This document shows positions 1 through 7,997 of a DNA stretch of 16,251 nucleotides, in pieces. The translations under genes were made by a program, and so were the position numbers. The notes under the pieces are model-generated. The model did not search any database. It was given only the letters and a program-made list of their open reading frames with translations, and was not told the DNA's origin. The stretch comes from Zygnema cylindricum (lineage: Eukaryota; Streptophyta; Zygnematophyceae; Zygnematales; Zygnemataceae). Within the stretch, counting starts at the first letter, position 1, and each line of letters begins with the position of its first letter. The stretch lies in NCBI GenBank assembly GCA_037447655.1, contig JBBHKE010001351.1, positions 257,663 to 273,913 of the forward strand, given 5' to 3'.

Positions 1-34
1 TTAAGATCTTTGCTGCGTCGGTGCGAACCTACAG

Positions 35-78
35 TACTGTACTTCTTAGGTTAAATGGTTGTTACTTGTTACCGACTA
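35..78 (+). repeat. 44-bp direct repeat, left copy
   Basis: This block is identical base for base to 991-1034, 956 bp downstream in the same orientation. A short GCTGCGT word also precedes both copies at slightly different spacing (12-18 and 976-982). It lies near the window edge, so the repeat could belong to something larger that starts outside. It is too long for a usual target-site duplication. A local duplication, or the end repeats of a deleted element, are possible. Confidence 0.9.
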
Positions 79-990
79 GTCGGGAACTTGTGTTCCTTTA
101 GACTGTACTATTTCATCAATCAGCGGTGCGCTCTATTCTACTATTTACGCCTTGCTGTAATCTTCCAATCAGTACAGGAGAAATAGATTTATAGATTGTA
201 TCCGTACAATACTGTAGCAGTGCGCCCGGAGCTCACCAGGCTGTGTTTATCCCACTTTCTTTTGTCGGATTGATAATCCTGTTTTCTTTTTCTCGTAAAG
301 TACATTCGTACTAAACTAAAAACAGATCCGACACTGTTAAACGCGTGAGCTCCTAATAGCCTAATTGGTCGCTGTGACAAAGTGAATATCGAAAAGACAA
401 AATGTTGAAATTATTGTACGGAATCCCATTCCTATTGACATTTTAAGTCACGATTTTTCAACGTCTGACAGCTGTACCGATGCATCTCCACTAAGCGGCA
501 CAAAGTCCTGTTTAAGGTCGTTTTGTACTTTTGTACCCTTTGGAACCATTCGCGCGAATGTTCCACAATTTTTTGAAAAATGTGGCGATGGGTGCTCCAT
601 TCCGTGAAGCGCATCATCATCTCTGTCCATCCAAAGATCGCCACGTGGCTTGTACAAACAAAAAATATAGACTCCTTGAGAATAAGAAAACAGTGTGATA
701 AAAACCAATAAACGTTTTTTCAAGCCGATTTTATCGTCGCAATGTTCTTGTGAGTTTCAAACTGCAAAAGCTCGACATTGCCCTTTAAAATTTCTAAGAA
801 CGTCATTGGCTCTCCTAAAAAGGATCCTGATTTGCTCAAATGCTGGAGTTCATTGCCTGAAAAACGTTGAGCCGCGTTGAACAGCGAGGAAAAAGCGTTT
901 TATTTCACATGTTCTGTTTCCTTAGGGCTTCCTTTGTTTAGACCGGATACGTGGCGAATTATGAATGTGGATCGCTGCTGCGTACTACGG
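79..990. other. Gene-free stretch between the 44-bp repeats
   Basis: I see no convincing gene here. The longest open frame is on the minus strand, about 448-756. It has no ATG near its upstream end (only a TTG at 723-721, and the first in-frame ATG lies about 30 codons further in), and it resembles no family I know. Its N-terminal part is hydrophobic enough to imitate a signal peptide, which is common by chance in T-rich sequence. No RNA gene or transposon domain was recognised. Confidence 0.5.
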
Positions 991-1034
991 TACTGTACTT
1001 CTTAGGTTAAATGGTTGTTACTTGTTACCGACTA
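991..1034 (+). repeat. 44-bp direct repeat, right copy
   Basis: Exact second copy of 35-78. It ends about 85 bp upstream of the TATA-like sequence of the protease gene, so it lies in that gene's probable promoter region. The sequences beyond each copy do not resemble each other. Confidence 0.9.
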
Positions 1035-1114
1035 TGATACGGTCCGGGCGATGAAAAAGTACGCATTGAACAGGACCAAAAAAGTGACATGGACAATTTT
1101 TAAGGTCGGAAAAA

Positions 1115-1257
1115 GTGCATAAATATTGTCGGGTTACGTCAAGTTTTACAAAATACGTTCGGTCGCCCGCTCCTTCCCGCTCTCTCTCTCTCCCTCTACC
1201 ACTCTCCTTACTTTTTCTCGCTCTTCCGCTAACATTTCCCCTCATTTTCCTTTCTGG
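1115..1257 (+). promoter_or_regulatory. Probable core promoter and pyrimidine-rich leader of the protease gene
   Basis: An ATAAATA word at 1119-1125 is a reasonable TATA-like element. From about 1171 to the start codon the coding strand is strongly pyrimidine-rich, with a CT run near 1180-1192 and further T/C blocks. Such tracts are common in the leaders or initiator regions of intron-poor eukaryotic genes. The transcription start is not visible from sequence; I infer that it lies near or within the tract. Confidence 0.4.
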
Positions 1258-2343
1258 ATGGCTCTCCTTCGGAAACTATTTCCCAATGTCGCATCCATTC
1301 TATTACCGGTTTTAACTATTTTTTTTCTCTCCTCGCTCGTATGTGCCACGGAATCCGATCCTCGAGAGTTGCTCGAATCTCCTCCCACTAGTTCTGTTCC
1401 TCAGCCCAAAACCAAAATCAATTACCAGAAGTCAGCGCTGTGGCAAAGTCGCGCCAAGATCAACACTATTATCGGTTACAAGACCATTCCTTCCCCCGGG
1501 AACCCCTCCACAATAGTTTTCACAAACGGAGGTAAAGCTTCGATCAATGCCAACCAGTCGGGGAATATTAATCAAGCAAGTCAACTTTTCGGATGCAATA
1601 GGGGAACTCCTCCTTCCGTAGTTGTCCCAACCTTTGAAGATTCTGGCATTTCTTCCGCAGTTGTCTCTTTGAGAATCTGGAATGGTGGCGGCTGGGTCGC
1701 CTTGTGTTCCGGCGCGTTACTTTCGTCACGAATTGTTATGACGGCGGCTCACTGTTTGTACGACACCGAAGATAACTACTGGTACTTCGGTTCGGGAAGC
1801 CCGCTGTTAGTTTCCGCTCGACGGAACGGAGCATCGGACTCCAGCGTGCGCTCTGTTTACGCGAGTGACGGCATTGTTTACGTTGGCTATCAGAATCACA
1901 ACACGTGGCAAGAGTCTCTCAGAGCAGGGAGTGACGTCGCCGTTTTGTATTTGGACAGCGCACTCACTTCTCAAAATCTTCCGTGGTCAGCTCCTTCTCC
2001 ATCCATGATTCCGAGAACAAATTACGGGTATCCCGGAAGAACGGGCGGTGGGAGTGCACTCACTTTCGACGTTGCGGATAAAGCTCAAGTGACTGGGTGC
2101 AGCGGACTTTCTTCCAGCATTCTTTGCGAGGAGGTTTCCGTAGAAGGAGGGATGAGTGGGGGACCCATTTTACATCCTTCAGGAATTATTTTGGGTACTT
2201 GTTCTGGTGGTGTTGTTAACGGGTGCCCCACGTATTACGCAGGACTTACGGGAATATATACACTGAGAAAACTTGTGGAATATTATTGCAGTGTATCGAC
2301 ATCTGTGGTAGGAGGAAGGGTTGTATTTAGATCGACATGTTGA
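1258..2343 (+). CDS. Secreted trypsin/V8-like serine protease (peptidase family S1)
   Basis: A complete single-exon frame of 361 residues. I start at the ATG at 1258 because the frame upstream reaches only a TTG at 1126, and because this ATG opens an excellent signal peptide: basic MALLRK, a hydrophobic core over residues 7-28, and a likely cleavage after V28-C29-A30. Residues 31 to about 120 are low-complexity, Ser/Pro/Asn-rich and probably a propeptide, with an NQS glycosylation site at 99-101. The catalytic domain runs from about 121 to 345. His165 lies in MTAAHC, Asp226 in GSDVAVL, and Ser300 in GGMSGGPIL. C150 and C166 are placed like the conserved disulfide around the catalytic His. The residue before the Ser is Met, not the Asp of classical trypsins, as in V8-type enzymes, so activation by N-terminus insertion into an Asp194 salt bridge is unlikely. 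The mature part has nine Cys, an odd number. I infer extracellular or vacuolar proteolysis; specificity cannot be read. Its more even base composition contrasts with the AT-rich surroundings. Confidence 0.93.
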   Translation: MALLRKLFPNVASILLPVLTIFFLSSLVCATESDPRELLESPPTSSVPQPKTKINYQKSALWQSRAKINTIIGYKTIPSPGNPSTIVFTNGGKASINANQSGNINQASQLFGCNRGTPPSVVVPTFEDSGISSAVVSLRIWNGGGWVALCSGALLSSRIVMTAAHCLYDTEDNYWYFGSGSPLLVSARRNGASDSSVRSVYASDGIVYVGYQNHNTWQESLRAGSDVAVLYLDSALTSQNLPWSAPSPSMIPRTNYGYPGRTGGGSALTFDVADKAQVTGCSGLSSSILCEEVSVEGGMSGGPILHPSGIILGTCSGGVVNGCPTYYAGLTGIYTLRKLVEYYCSVSTSVVGGRVVFRSTC

Positions 2344-2415
2344 TGGAGGGAAATGAGATATTGAGGGTAAGGTCGAGGGTGGGAAGTTTGAGAGAGTATA
2401 GGGAGAGTGGGAGGT
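2344..2415 (+). other. Purine-rich trailer directly after the protease stop
   Basis: The 72 bases after the TGA are almost all G and A on the coding strand, rich in GGGAG and GAGAG words. They mirror the pyrimidine-rich leader before the start codon, so the two ends of the transcript could pair weakly. I saw no AATAAA close by, so the polyadenylation site is not placed. Confidence 0.5.
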
Positions 2416-2483
2416 TTTTTCAGATTTTTAGTCAATAATCTTTCATGTTCGGTAATGTGGGCTGGGATATTTAGTTATTTGGG

Positions 2484-2818
2484 ATCAGGATCTGTCGCGC
2501 TTTGAGATATCATTACCTTGTGTACTTGATACGATTTTGAAATTGCGTTTCACTTTTATTTGACATACTTGTTTGCGCAAGGAAACGTTGTTCAAATTCA
2601 GAGTTTTGATGTATGAATTGAAATCATGGTAAACATATTTAAGTGGAATGTTTTGTTGAGTCAAAATGGAAACCAAACTGAATACATCTACATAAAAATA
2701 TTGACAATGATGTGGAAGCCCAATTTTTTTTTTTTTTGAAAACGGTTATTATCTAGGGCTTGTAATCCGAAGCTTGAAACGGGTACATTTCTCAGTGTCC
2801 AAATAATCAAGATCAATA
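2484..2818 (+). repeat. 335-bp tandem repeat, unit 1
   Basis: This unit is directly followed by a second copy offset by exactly 335 bp. Over 192 compared bases I counted about 24 substitutions (roughly 87% identity), with no gap in that part. Each unit holds a T-run (2726-2739 here) followed by an AACGGTT word. A 63-codon minus-strand frame (2676-2485) is open in both units but looks non-coding. The repeat family is not recognised. Confidence 0.85.
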
Positions 2819-3215
2819 ATCAAGATCTGTAGCGCTTAGAGATATCATTACCTCGTGTACTTGATACGATTTTGAAATTGCGTTTTACTCTTATTTGGCA
2901 TATTAATTTGCGCATGGAAATAATGTCCAAATTGACAGTTTTGATGTATGAGTTCAAATCTTGGTAAACATTTTTAAGTGGAATGTTTTGTTGTTTCCAA
3001 AGGGAAACCAAACTGTATACATCTACATTGAAACAATGACAATGATATGGAAGTCCAATTTTTTTTTTGGAAACGGTTAAAATCTAGATCTGGGAATTTG
3101 ACGCGGGAAATGGGTACATTCTCAAATTGTCTACATTTTCGAAATATTCACGACAGTCTGATTTTCTGCCAAGGAACCCCTGTTCTATAGGTTCAGATAA
3201 CAAAAAAATACTGCC
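2819..3215 (+). repeat. 335-bp tandem repeat, unit 2 (extended)
   Basis: Second copy of the unit at 2484. Homology with the third partial copy continues beyond the 335-bp point to about 3215, through the ACATTCTCAAATTGTCTA region and a GAACCCCTGTTC block. The true unit may therefore be longer than 335 bp, with unit 1 cut short where unit 2 begins. Confidence 0.75.
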
Positions 3216-3304
3216 TACTCATTCAAATTGTTACCCGTTAATAATTCAAAAAGCTATTAACGTATGTTGACTTCACGCAGAGTATAGAGGGAAGCTTAAA
3301 AAAA

Positions 3305-3540
3305 TTTAAGCTTAAATAAATAATTATACACTTAAACAATGACATTAATGTGGACGGTAAAAGAAATGAGTTGAAACGGTTTAAATCTGGAACTGGGAAT
3401 TCGATGCTTTAAGTGGATATCTTTCTCAAATTGTCTAAATTTTTGAAATGTACGACAGACATCTTTGTCGGCAAGCTTCAAATCCTTTGAAATTCTAAAT
3501 CTATGTGAAGAAACCCGTGTACTACATGTTCAAAAACAAA
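3305..3540 (+). repeat. Degraded third copy of the tandem repeat (3' part only)
   Basis: Recognised by ordered matches to unit 2: an ACACTTAAACAATGACA block, a GAAACGGTTTAAATCT block, a TCTCAAATTGTCTA block (14 identical bases) and a GTGTACTACATGTTCA block resembling the end of unit 2. The 5' part of the unit and the long T-run are missing. It is clearly older or more eroded than units 1 and 2. Confidence 0.6.
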
Positions 3541-4385
3541 GTTAACTCTATCATATAGATTTATTTTTTCAGATTGAATCCATTTATAAAAGATATAAAA
3601 TTGAATAATGGGAATTTCCAAGCAGACGAAAACAGAATCGGAGGGAGAAAAATCAACTTGAAAAAATTAGAAAAACCCCAAAAAATCCCTTTTATATAAA
3701 ATACAGACCCCTTTTCGAAGAAAATACCAGAATAAAATACGCTACCATAATAGTTGTTGAAGAAAGGAGTTTCACATAGACAAGAAATAGTACAAAGAAA
3801 CTGTACTACATTAGCCACCTTCAACGGTACCGGAGAAGTTTCCAGTAAACCTTAGTCAAAAGTAGGCGTTTTTAAAGTAGACCTTAGGTCGGCGCCTTTA
3901 TCGTATGTTGTGTTATGGGCTTTTCATCTGATCTTCTTAGATCGCTACTTTGATCAAAGGCCGTCCGATCGTCCGAATCTGACGGTGTAAATAAATTTGT
4001 TTGGTCCAAATGTTTTAATTCGTTCGAATCAGTATTGTTCAAATCGTGCGATTTTTTGAGATTTTACGATTGAAACGTATAATTCGTGACAATTTTGAAA
4101 ATCACATAAAAACGTCTACTGTAAACTGAAACTGACAATTTAGGGGAAAAGTACAATAATTTCTGAAATATGTACGGTTTTTTTACGGAAATGTACGGAA
4201 TTCGAGGAAAAGATACGTCGTAGTTATTTATACTTTCTGTTCATTGAACTGAACAGAAATATCACGGAACTTGTACGTCTCTTCGTTGAAAATGTACAGA
4301 CACTTTTTAAAAGAGACGTTGAAACGTCATACTATTTTTGGGGGATAAGTTAGAAAATTGTACGGGCGTCTTCTTCAAAAAATTT
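3541..4385. other. AT-rich spacer, no gene seen
   Basis: No convincing open frame on either strand. A minus frame at 3561-3824 is T-rich, opens with TTG and encodes a Phe-rich string with no recognisable domain. Several GTACGG words recur at 4170-4370 without forming a clear array. No terminal repeat of the adjacent copia fragment was found here, so that fragment seems truncated at about 4390. Confidence 0.5.
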
Positions 4386-4389
4386 TACT

Positions 4390-4860
4390 TAAGTAACGTA
4401 GTATCGAGGTTCTCCCTTAGCATCTAGTTTCTATTTTTTCCTATCTGTGTCAAGACTGTAAACTTGGCTACCGAATACTTTAAGGTTAGAGACATCTGGT
4501 TTCCTTCCAACCCATCTCTCATAAGGTGTCATTCCTTTTACGGCTAAGGTTAGGACTCTATTCCTAATGTAGTTGGCACAATTTATGGCTTCTATCCAAA
4601 ATCTCTTTCCTATTTTCTTGTCGGCCAACATACTGCATACACTATCTCCTAGTGTTCTTTTAAACCTCTCACCTACCCCATTTTGTTTCAGGTTATATGG
4701 TACAAGTTTTTGGTGCTAAACTCCCTTATCTCTAATGTATTCCTCAAACACGTTAGAGGTTTATTCTCCCCCATTATCACTCCTAATTCTCTTAATGGGG
4801 GTTCCATGGAACTTCTCATTCCAGGCTTTATATTCTTTGAAGTAAGTTGTTAGTCCTCTC
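4390..4860 (-). pseudogene. Copia integrase C-terminal fragment
   Basis: The minus-strand frame shows the hallmark order of copia integrases: IRSDNGGE (holding the second catalytic Asp), a degraded HQ..VPY..QNGVGER block around the third catalytic acid, ML..K..KRFWIEA, YIRNRVLT, MTPYERW.GRKPDVS, LKVFGSQVY, and KLDAKGEP at the end. Stops interrupt it directly after SDNGGE, before HQKLVPY, and before KLDAKGE. The uninterrupted core is 4631-4431. In the intact family this enzyme inserts the cDNA into the host genome. Upstream sequence to about 4990 gives only shattered frames. Confidence 0.9.
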
Positions 4861-4990
4861 TATATCTTGTGTGTGAGAAAGAGAGTCTAGACTTAGCCAA
4901 TTTTTTGTGTATAGACTGAGTTGACGTAGACAAGACAAGATGCAGTGTGATATGTAACTCCAAAGGGAGTTCACAGATTTGGTACACTCT

Positions 4991-5045
4991 AATGTTCTGA
5001 GATATCTGTTGGCACTGAAGATGAAGAAGATGCAGCAGTAGTCAT
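4991..5045 (-). pseudogene. Start of the gag-pol frame of the minus family-A element
   Basis: An ATG at 5045-5043 opens a short Ser-rich N-terminus (MTTAASSSSSVP...) that ends at a TAG after 18 codons. The plus-strand element has the matching Thr/Pro/Ser-rich N-terminus near 11880-11920, which identifies this as the gag start. Little of gag follows, since integrase sequence appears within about 190 bp. Confidence 0.6.
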
Positions 5046-5059
5046 CGTAGAACAAATCA

Positions 5060-5483
5060 AAAGAGGAAGCTTCCACAAATACCGATGGTTGAACAACAAC
5101 TTTGACAGACTATAACTTTGAGAAAAATAATCCAATGGTCCTAAAATTTACCAGAGTGTAGATAACATACAAAGGAACACACACACAAAATTTCAATGAA
5201 TTCCGCTTACACATATGTGAGATATGCAGAAATGAAATTACATAAAACTGAGTGTCCAGTTTTCATATCATTTATTTATAAATGCATCAAATTCACTAAG
5301 TCCTACTTCTATACACCGAAACTACACTAGGCTGTATGGAGGCATTCCAGCCGTACATCTAACATTCTAACACAACAAATATTGTGAGTATACCTGTGTA
5401 TTGAAGGTATGTCATAAACCACATTCTCAACACTAAACAACTAATTCACTACATAAAAAATTTTGTTCTACCAAATATTGACA
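5060..5483 (-). repeat. LTR and leader of the minus family-A element
   Basis: Collinear with 11431-11870 on the other strand. The start at 5483 is chosen from the shared CGGTGT(A/C)AATAT boundary and the TG expected at an LTR end. The inner LTR end and the primer binding site cannot be placed, so the inner boundary includes some untranslated leader. The LTR contains TAGGACTTAG at 5305-5296 and TATAAATA at 5280-5273. Confidence 0.65.
5273..5305 (-). promoter_or_regulatory. Core promoter of the minus family-A LTR
   Basis: On the minus strand TAGGACTTAG (5305-5296) is followed 15 bp later by TATAAATA (5280-5273). The same 10-mer precedes the TATA box in the family-B LTRs. Confidence 0.5.
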
Positions 5484-5827
5484 CCGAAGTTCAAACAACG
5501 TAAAGTGATAGTGATCTAGTCACGCCTCGTCACTATTTTTTGGCGACGGCTGTCAACCGTCCGATTAGAGGATTTGGCACCGTATAACTGACTTCACGAA
5601 GTCCCGTGGTCCTGCCAAATTTCCGTACGTCCACGGAGGACATACTCACGCATTTCTCTCAAGTGACGACGCGTGTCCCAAGTGTGAATGAACCGTGAAC
5701 TCCCAACTTCACTGTCACACTAATTTTGGTAACCACTGAACAGAACTCAACCAACAATAGCTTAAGTCCTAAATAGCTCTCTCTCCCTCACAGCTGAGGC
5801 ATAGAGAGGACTAAAGCTTTCTAAAAA
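5484..5827. other. Spacer between the family-A fragment and the family-B nest
   Basis: No gene seen. On the minus strand there is a near match to the LTR 10-mer (TAGGACTTAA, 5771-5762) beside CT-rich sequence at 5777-5810. This may be a remnant of another LTR, but nothing else of the LTR architecture follows. Confidence 0.4.
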
Positions 5828-6086
5828 CAACATTTTCTAGGTTTATATATGTTAGTATAAAAGGAAAAGAAAAGGAAAGACAGCCTGCCTCCACCTCCTC
5901 TCTCTAGCCCCCGTGAAGAATAAAGAGGGTGGTTGATCCATGGCTGCCTTAGTTCAACAGGTAGTTATTTTTAGCAGGTTACTAAAAATATACCTGACGG
6001 ACCCGGGATTTGATCCCGGTACCTGCCGTTCATCAAATTGGCCGATAGCATTCAACTTTATCCTATTAGACTAGGACCAATGCTAA
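5828..6086 (-). repeat. tRNA-like (SINE-like) module, copy 1
   Basis: On the minus strand a perfect A-box, TAGTCTAATAGG (6073-6062), is followed after 45 nt by a B-box-like GGATCAAATCC (6016-6006) inside an intact T-arm: stem CCGGG/CCCGG with a 7-nt loop at 6003-6019. The body then carries a short TTTTTAG...CTAAAAA hairpin, a GCCATGG block, a GCAGGCTG block and an end at CCTAGAAAAT. The acceptor stem does not pair and no anticodon arm is convincing, so this is tRNA-derived rather than a tRNA gene. It lies antisense to LTR1. Confidence 0.65.
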
Positions 6087-6362
6087 ATGCTATAGTATGT
6101 GATAGATATATATTCATTTAGGAGAGAACAAATTCATTTAACTGAAACTCTATATGGCATGCATAGATACAGTTTTACCAAGTACGAAGTACAATACTAA
6201 TTTGAAACGGATACCTCGCATTTTGTTTCGACAGCAAAACAAATATCGCGCAAGTATTTATAACAGCTGAGATCGCATTTCGATTCAAATCTAACGGCGC
6301 ACATCATCGCCAAAATCCCGGAATGAGCACTTTGGCATTTAGTGAAGTGTCATGACCTGGCG

Positions 6363-6370
6363 CCACGTGG
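6363..6370 (+). promoter_or_regulatory. G-box in LTR1
   Basis: CCACGTGG, a CACGTG core of the kind bound by bZIP or bHLH factors in many eukaryotes, 244 bp upstream of the TATA box. The other three family-B LTRs have a matching palindrome at nearly the same distance although the sequence around it is poorly conserved. Confidence 0.5.
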
Positions 6371-6556
6371 GGAGATGACATTCGGTCGTGGGAATTCTGA
6401 GGAACGTACGGACGAGTGGAAAATAGACACGCGTCCGCTTAATGGCCTTGTCGTACAAAGGTTATACAAAAAGTACATCAGCAGCACTACTTTAATATAC
6501 GGTACAGTACTCTGATTGGTTCGTACAGTTAGTAGATAGGGGTTGTGAGAGGGAGA

Positions 6557-6614
6557 TAGGACTTAGAAAAATCTTGTAGATGGTCTTCTCTCTCTTTGAG
6601 AGGTTGTATAAATT
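6557..6614 (+). promoter_or_regulatory. LTR1 core promoter
   Basis: TAGGACTTAG at 6557-6566, an inverted repeat CTCTC...GAGAG at 6588-6602, and TATAAATT at 6607-6614. LTR2 has the identical arrangement and LTR3 a closely similar one, with CTCTCT/AGAGAG next to its TATA box. Confidence 0.6.
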
Positions 6615-6677
6615 GGAATTTTTGCCGGCTTATAACTTATCCGTTGGTAGGCCGATTTCAGTGATTTTTTTTGCTAC

Positions 6678-6693
6678 GGACTCAAGGGAGTCC
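6678..6693 (+). other. Leader hairpin of LTR1
   Basis: GGACTC-AAGG-GAGTCC, a perfect 6-bp stem with a 4-nt loop, about 70 bp after the TATA box and preceded by a T-run and GC(T/G). It would lie in the 5' leader of the element RNA. LTR3 and LTR4 have the same hairpin with different stem bases. Confidence 0.5.
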
Positions 6694-6806
6694 AAGCTAC
6701 ACAGGGTGCAGTCAAATTGTCAGTTTGCCTTCTTAGGCAGCAGTGGTTGTGGCTTGAAGTGGGTTAGTTAAATACTATCTAGAGGTTTCCTGTATTCTGT
6801 AGTCCA

Positions 6807-7132
6807 ATGGAGGACACAAAATTGTAGGTTATGGGCCCACCCTCTAGAGTGCCCACCTTCAATGGATCTGGGTTCATCTATTGGGAAGCCATGATGATGG
6901 GAGATTTTTGCAAAAAACGATACTGGGGTATCGTTAGTGGACAAGTGAAACGTCCACCTTCGGGAACTCCACCAGGATTTGGATGAGTAAGGTTTCCTGT
7001 AGCAACGGTTGCCTCAGAGGAGGAGGCAGATGATAGGGAGAGCAGTGTGTCTGAAAAGGGGAAAAGGAAGGAGACACCCTTAACTCCTATTGCCACAGTA
7101 TCGAGAGCGGCTGTAGAAGTTAAAGGTTATTT
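6807..7132 (+). pseudogene. Copia gag N-terminal fragment after LTR1 (family B)
   Basis: An ATG at 6807 opens a frame that reads through about 105 codons with two stops: TAG at 6825-6827 (codon 7) and TGA at 6984-6986 (codon 60). It contains VMGPPSRVPTFNGSGF.YWE and YWGIVSGQVKRPP, typical of copia gag N-termini (target-like ..F.G..F..W.., then LW.IV.G...RP), and then a charged Glu/Lys stretch. The minus-strand gag at 8925 is clearly homologous from VMGPPSRVP on. It stops at about 7132, where the next tRNA-like module begins, so the rest of gag-pol is lost. Confidence 0.85.
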
Positions 7133-7405
7133 TAGTATTTTCTAGGTTTTGTAAAATCTAGGGAAAAAGCAGAGGAAGTCTGCCTCTAATTCCTCTCTCC
7201 AGCTCCCACACTTATCGTAGTCATTGAAAGTTGGAGAGGGAGATAGAGCCATGGCCGCCTATGCTATCTCGACGGGGAAAGACATTAGGTTGGTAGATTT
7301 TTACCAAAATAGATGTTGACGGACCCAAGATTTGAACCTGGTACTTGCAGTCATTCATATTAGCCTGTAGCTGGTAACCTTAGCCTATTAGTCTAAGATC
7401 AAGAT
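7133..7405 (-). repeat. tRNA-like (SINE-like) module, copy 2
   Basis: On the minus strand TAGACTAATAGG (7395-7384, one mismatch to the A-box consensus), then 45 nt, then GGTTCAAATCT (7338-7328), a good B-box in a pairing T-arm. The body repeats the order of copy 1: a TTTTGGTA...TACCAA hairpin, GGCCATGGCTC, an AAGTGTGGGAGCTGGAGAG block, GAGGCAGAC, and an end at CCTAGAAAATA. It lies antisense to LTR2. The A-to-B spacing equals copy 1 and exceeds a short-variable-arm tRNA. Confidence 0.7.
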
Positions 7406-7668
7406 TAAAGGATATAAGGTTAGGTAGCTATTTAAATGTTAACACGTTGGCATTTCATTTAATAGGATATTAAGACATAGATACAGTTTGTAATGTACGG
7501 CGTACGGAACATCTGTAACGGATACCGCGCAACTTGTTTGGAAGACGAAACAAATATTGCGCAAGTATTATGACGGCCACGATTGTAATCCGGCTTAATC
7601 GGACGGCCAGAAAGCATGCGCATATCGCGGAATTGTTTTTGGAGGTTTGGGTTCGACGTCACATCAAT

Positions 7669-7680
7669 TGCCACGTGGCA
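7669..7680 (+). promoter_or_regulatory. G-box palindrome in LTR2
   Basis: TGCCACGTGGCA, a perfect 12-bp palindrome, 242 bp upstream of the TATA box. Confidence 0.55.
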
Positions 7681-7860
7681 GAATCACATTGATTACACTA
7701 TCTTCGAGGATTACAAACCGAATCCAAAAGTCACATGTGTCTACTTGTTGGCCATGTCGTACAATGGGTACACAAAGTACATCAGCAGCACTACTTTAAT
7801 ATACGGTACAGTACTCTGATTGGTTCGTACAGTTAGTAGATAGGGGTTGTGAGAGGGAGA

Positions 7861-7918
7861 TAGGACTTAGAAAAATCTTGTAGATGGTCTTCTCTCTCTT
7901 TGAGAGGTTGTATAAATT
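7861..7918 (+). promoter_or_regulatory. LTR2 core promoter
   Basis: TAGGACTTAG (7861-7870) and TATAAATT (7911-7918), identical in sequence and spacing to LTR1. Confidence 0.6.
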
Positions 7919-7981
7919 GGAATTTTTGCCGGCTTATAACTTATCCGTTGGTAGGCCGATTTCAGTGATTTTTTTTGCTAC

Positions 7982-7997
7982 GGACTCAAGGGAGTCC
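7982..7997 (+). other. Leader hairpin of LTR2
   Basis: Identical to the LTR1 hairpin: stem GGACTC/GAGTCC, loop AAGG. Confidence 0.5.

Larger units (their letters stand above)
4390..5483 (-). mobile_element. Truncated Ty1/copia retrotransposon, family A, minus copy
   Basis: Read on the minus strand: an LTR-like sequence beginning TGTCAATA at 5483, a TATA box at 5280-5273, a gag start at 5045, then a jump to the second half of integrase ending at about 4390. The LTR matches the plus-strand element at 11431 in order, including GACATACCTT, GGAATGCCTCC, TAGGACTTAG, ATATCTCACA and TTGTGTGTGTGTTCCT. Most of gag, the protease region, reverse transcriptase, RNase H and the 3' LTR are missing. This is a dead fragment. 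Confidence 0.85.
6087..6806 (+). repeat. LTR1 of family B (U3 to leader)
   Basis: Assigned as an LTR because the same ordered blocks occur four times in this window (here, 7406-8110, minus 9780-8926, plus 10109-10740), and because a gag start follows directly. Landmarks: G-box 6363-6370, a GTACATCAGC block at 6474, TAGGACTTAG 6557-6566, TATAAATT 6607-6614, hairpin 6678-6693, gag ATG 6807. From about 6470 to 6785 it is identical to LTR2; upstream of that it is heavily diverged. Exact TG...CA ends and the primer binding site could not be fixed, and the antisense tRNA-like module upstream may be part of the LTR. Confidence 0.65.

Noticed and set aside
448-756. Minus-strand open frame with a signal-peptide-like start
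   Set aside because: It has no ATG at or near its upstream end, only TTG, no recognisable domain, and an overlapping frame of similar length.
1126-1257. A 44-codon N-terminal extension of the protease
   Set aside because: The frame upstream of 1258 opens only with TTG, lies in the pyrimidine-rich leader, and would bury the signal peptide inside the protein.
2485-3011. A duplicated small-protein gene in the 335-bp repeats
   Set aside because: Amino-acid changes are as frequent as expected without selection, so the paired open frames are not evidence of coding.
3816-3850. A further gag fragment (a TFNG-like translation)
   Set aside because: The match is a handful of residues, a stop follows shortly, and no other gag motif is found around it.
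6003-6073. A functional tRNA gene
   Set aside because: The A-box, B-box and T-arm are good, but the acceptor stem does not pair, no anticodon arm is convincing, and the related copies show the same long repeat body.
6580-6771. 63-residue frame found identically in LTR1 and LTR2 (also at 7884)
   Set aside because: It overlaps the TATA box and the leader hairpin. The identity is that of the whole 315-bp tract, and LTR3 and LTR4 do not keep the frame.
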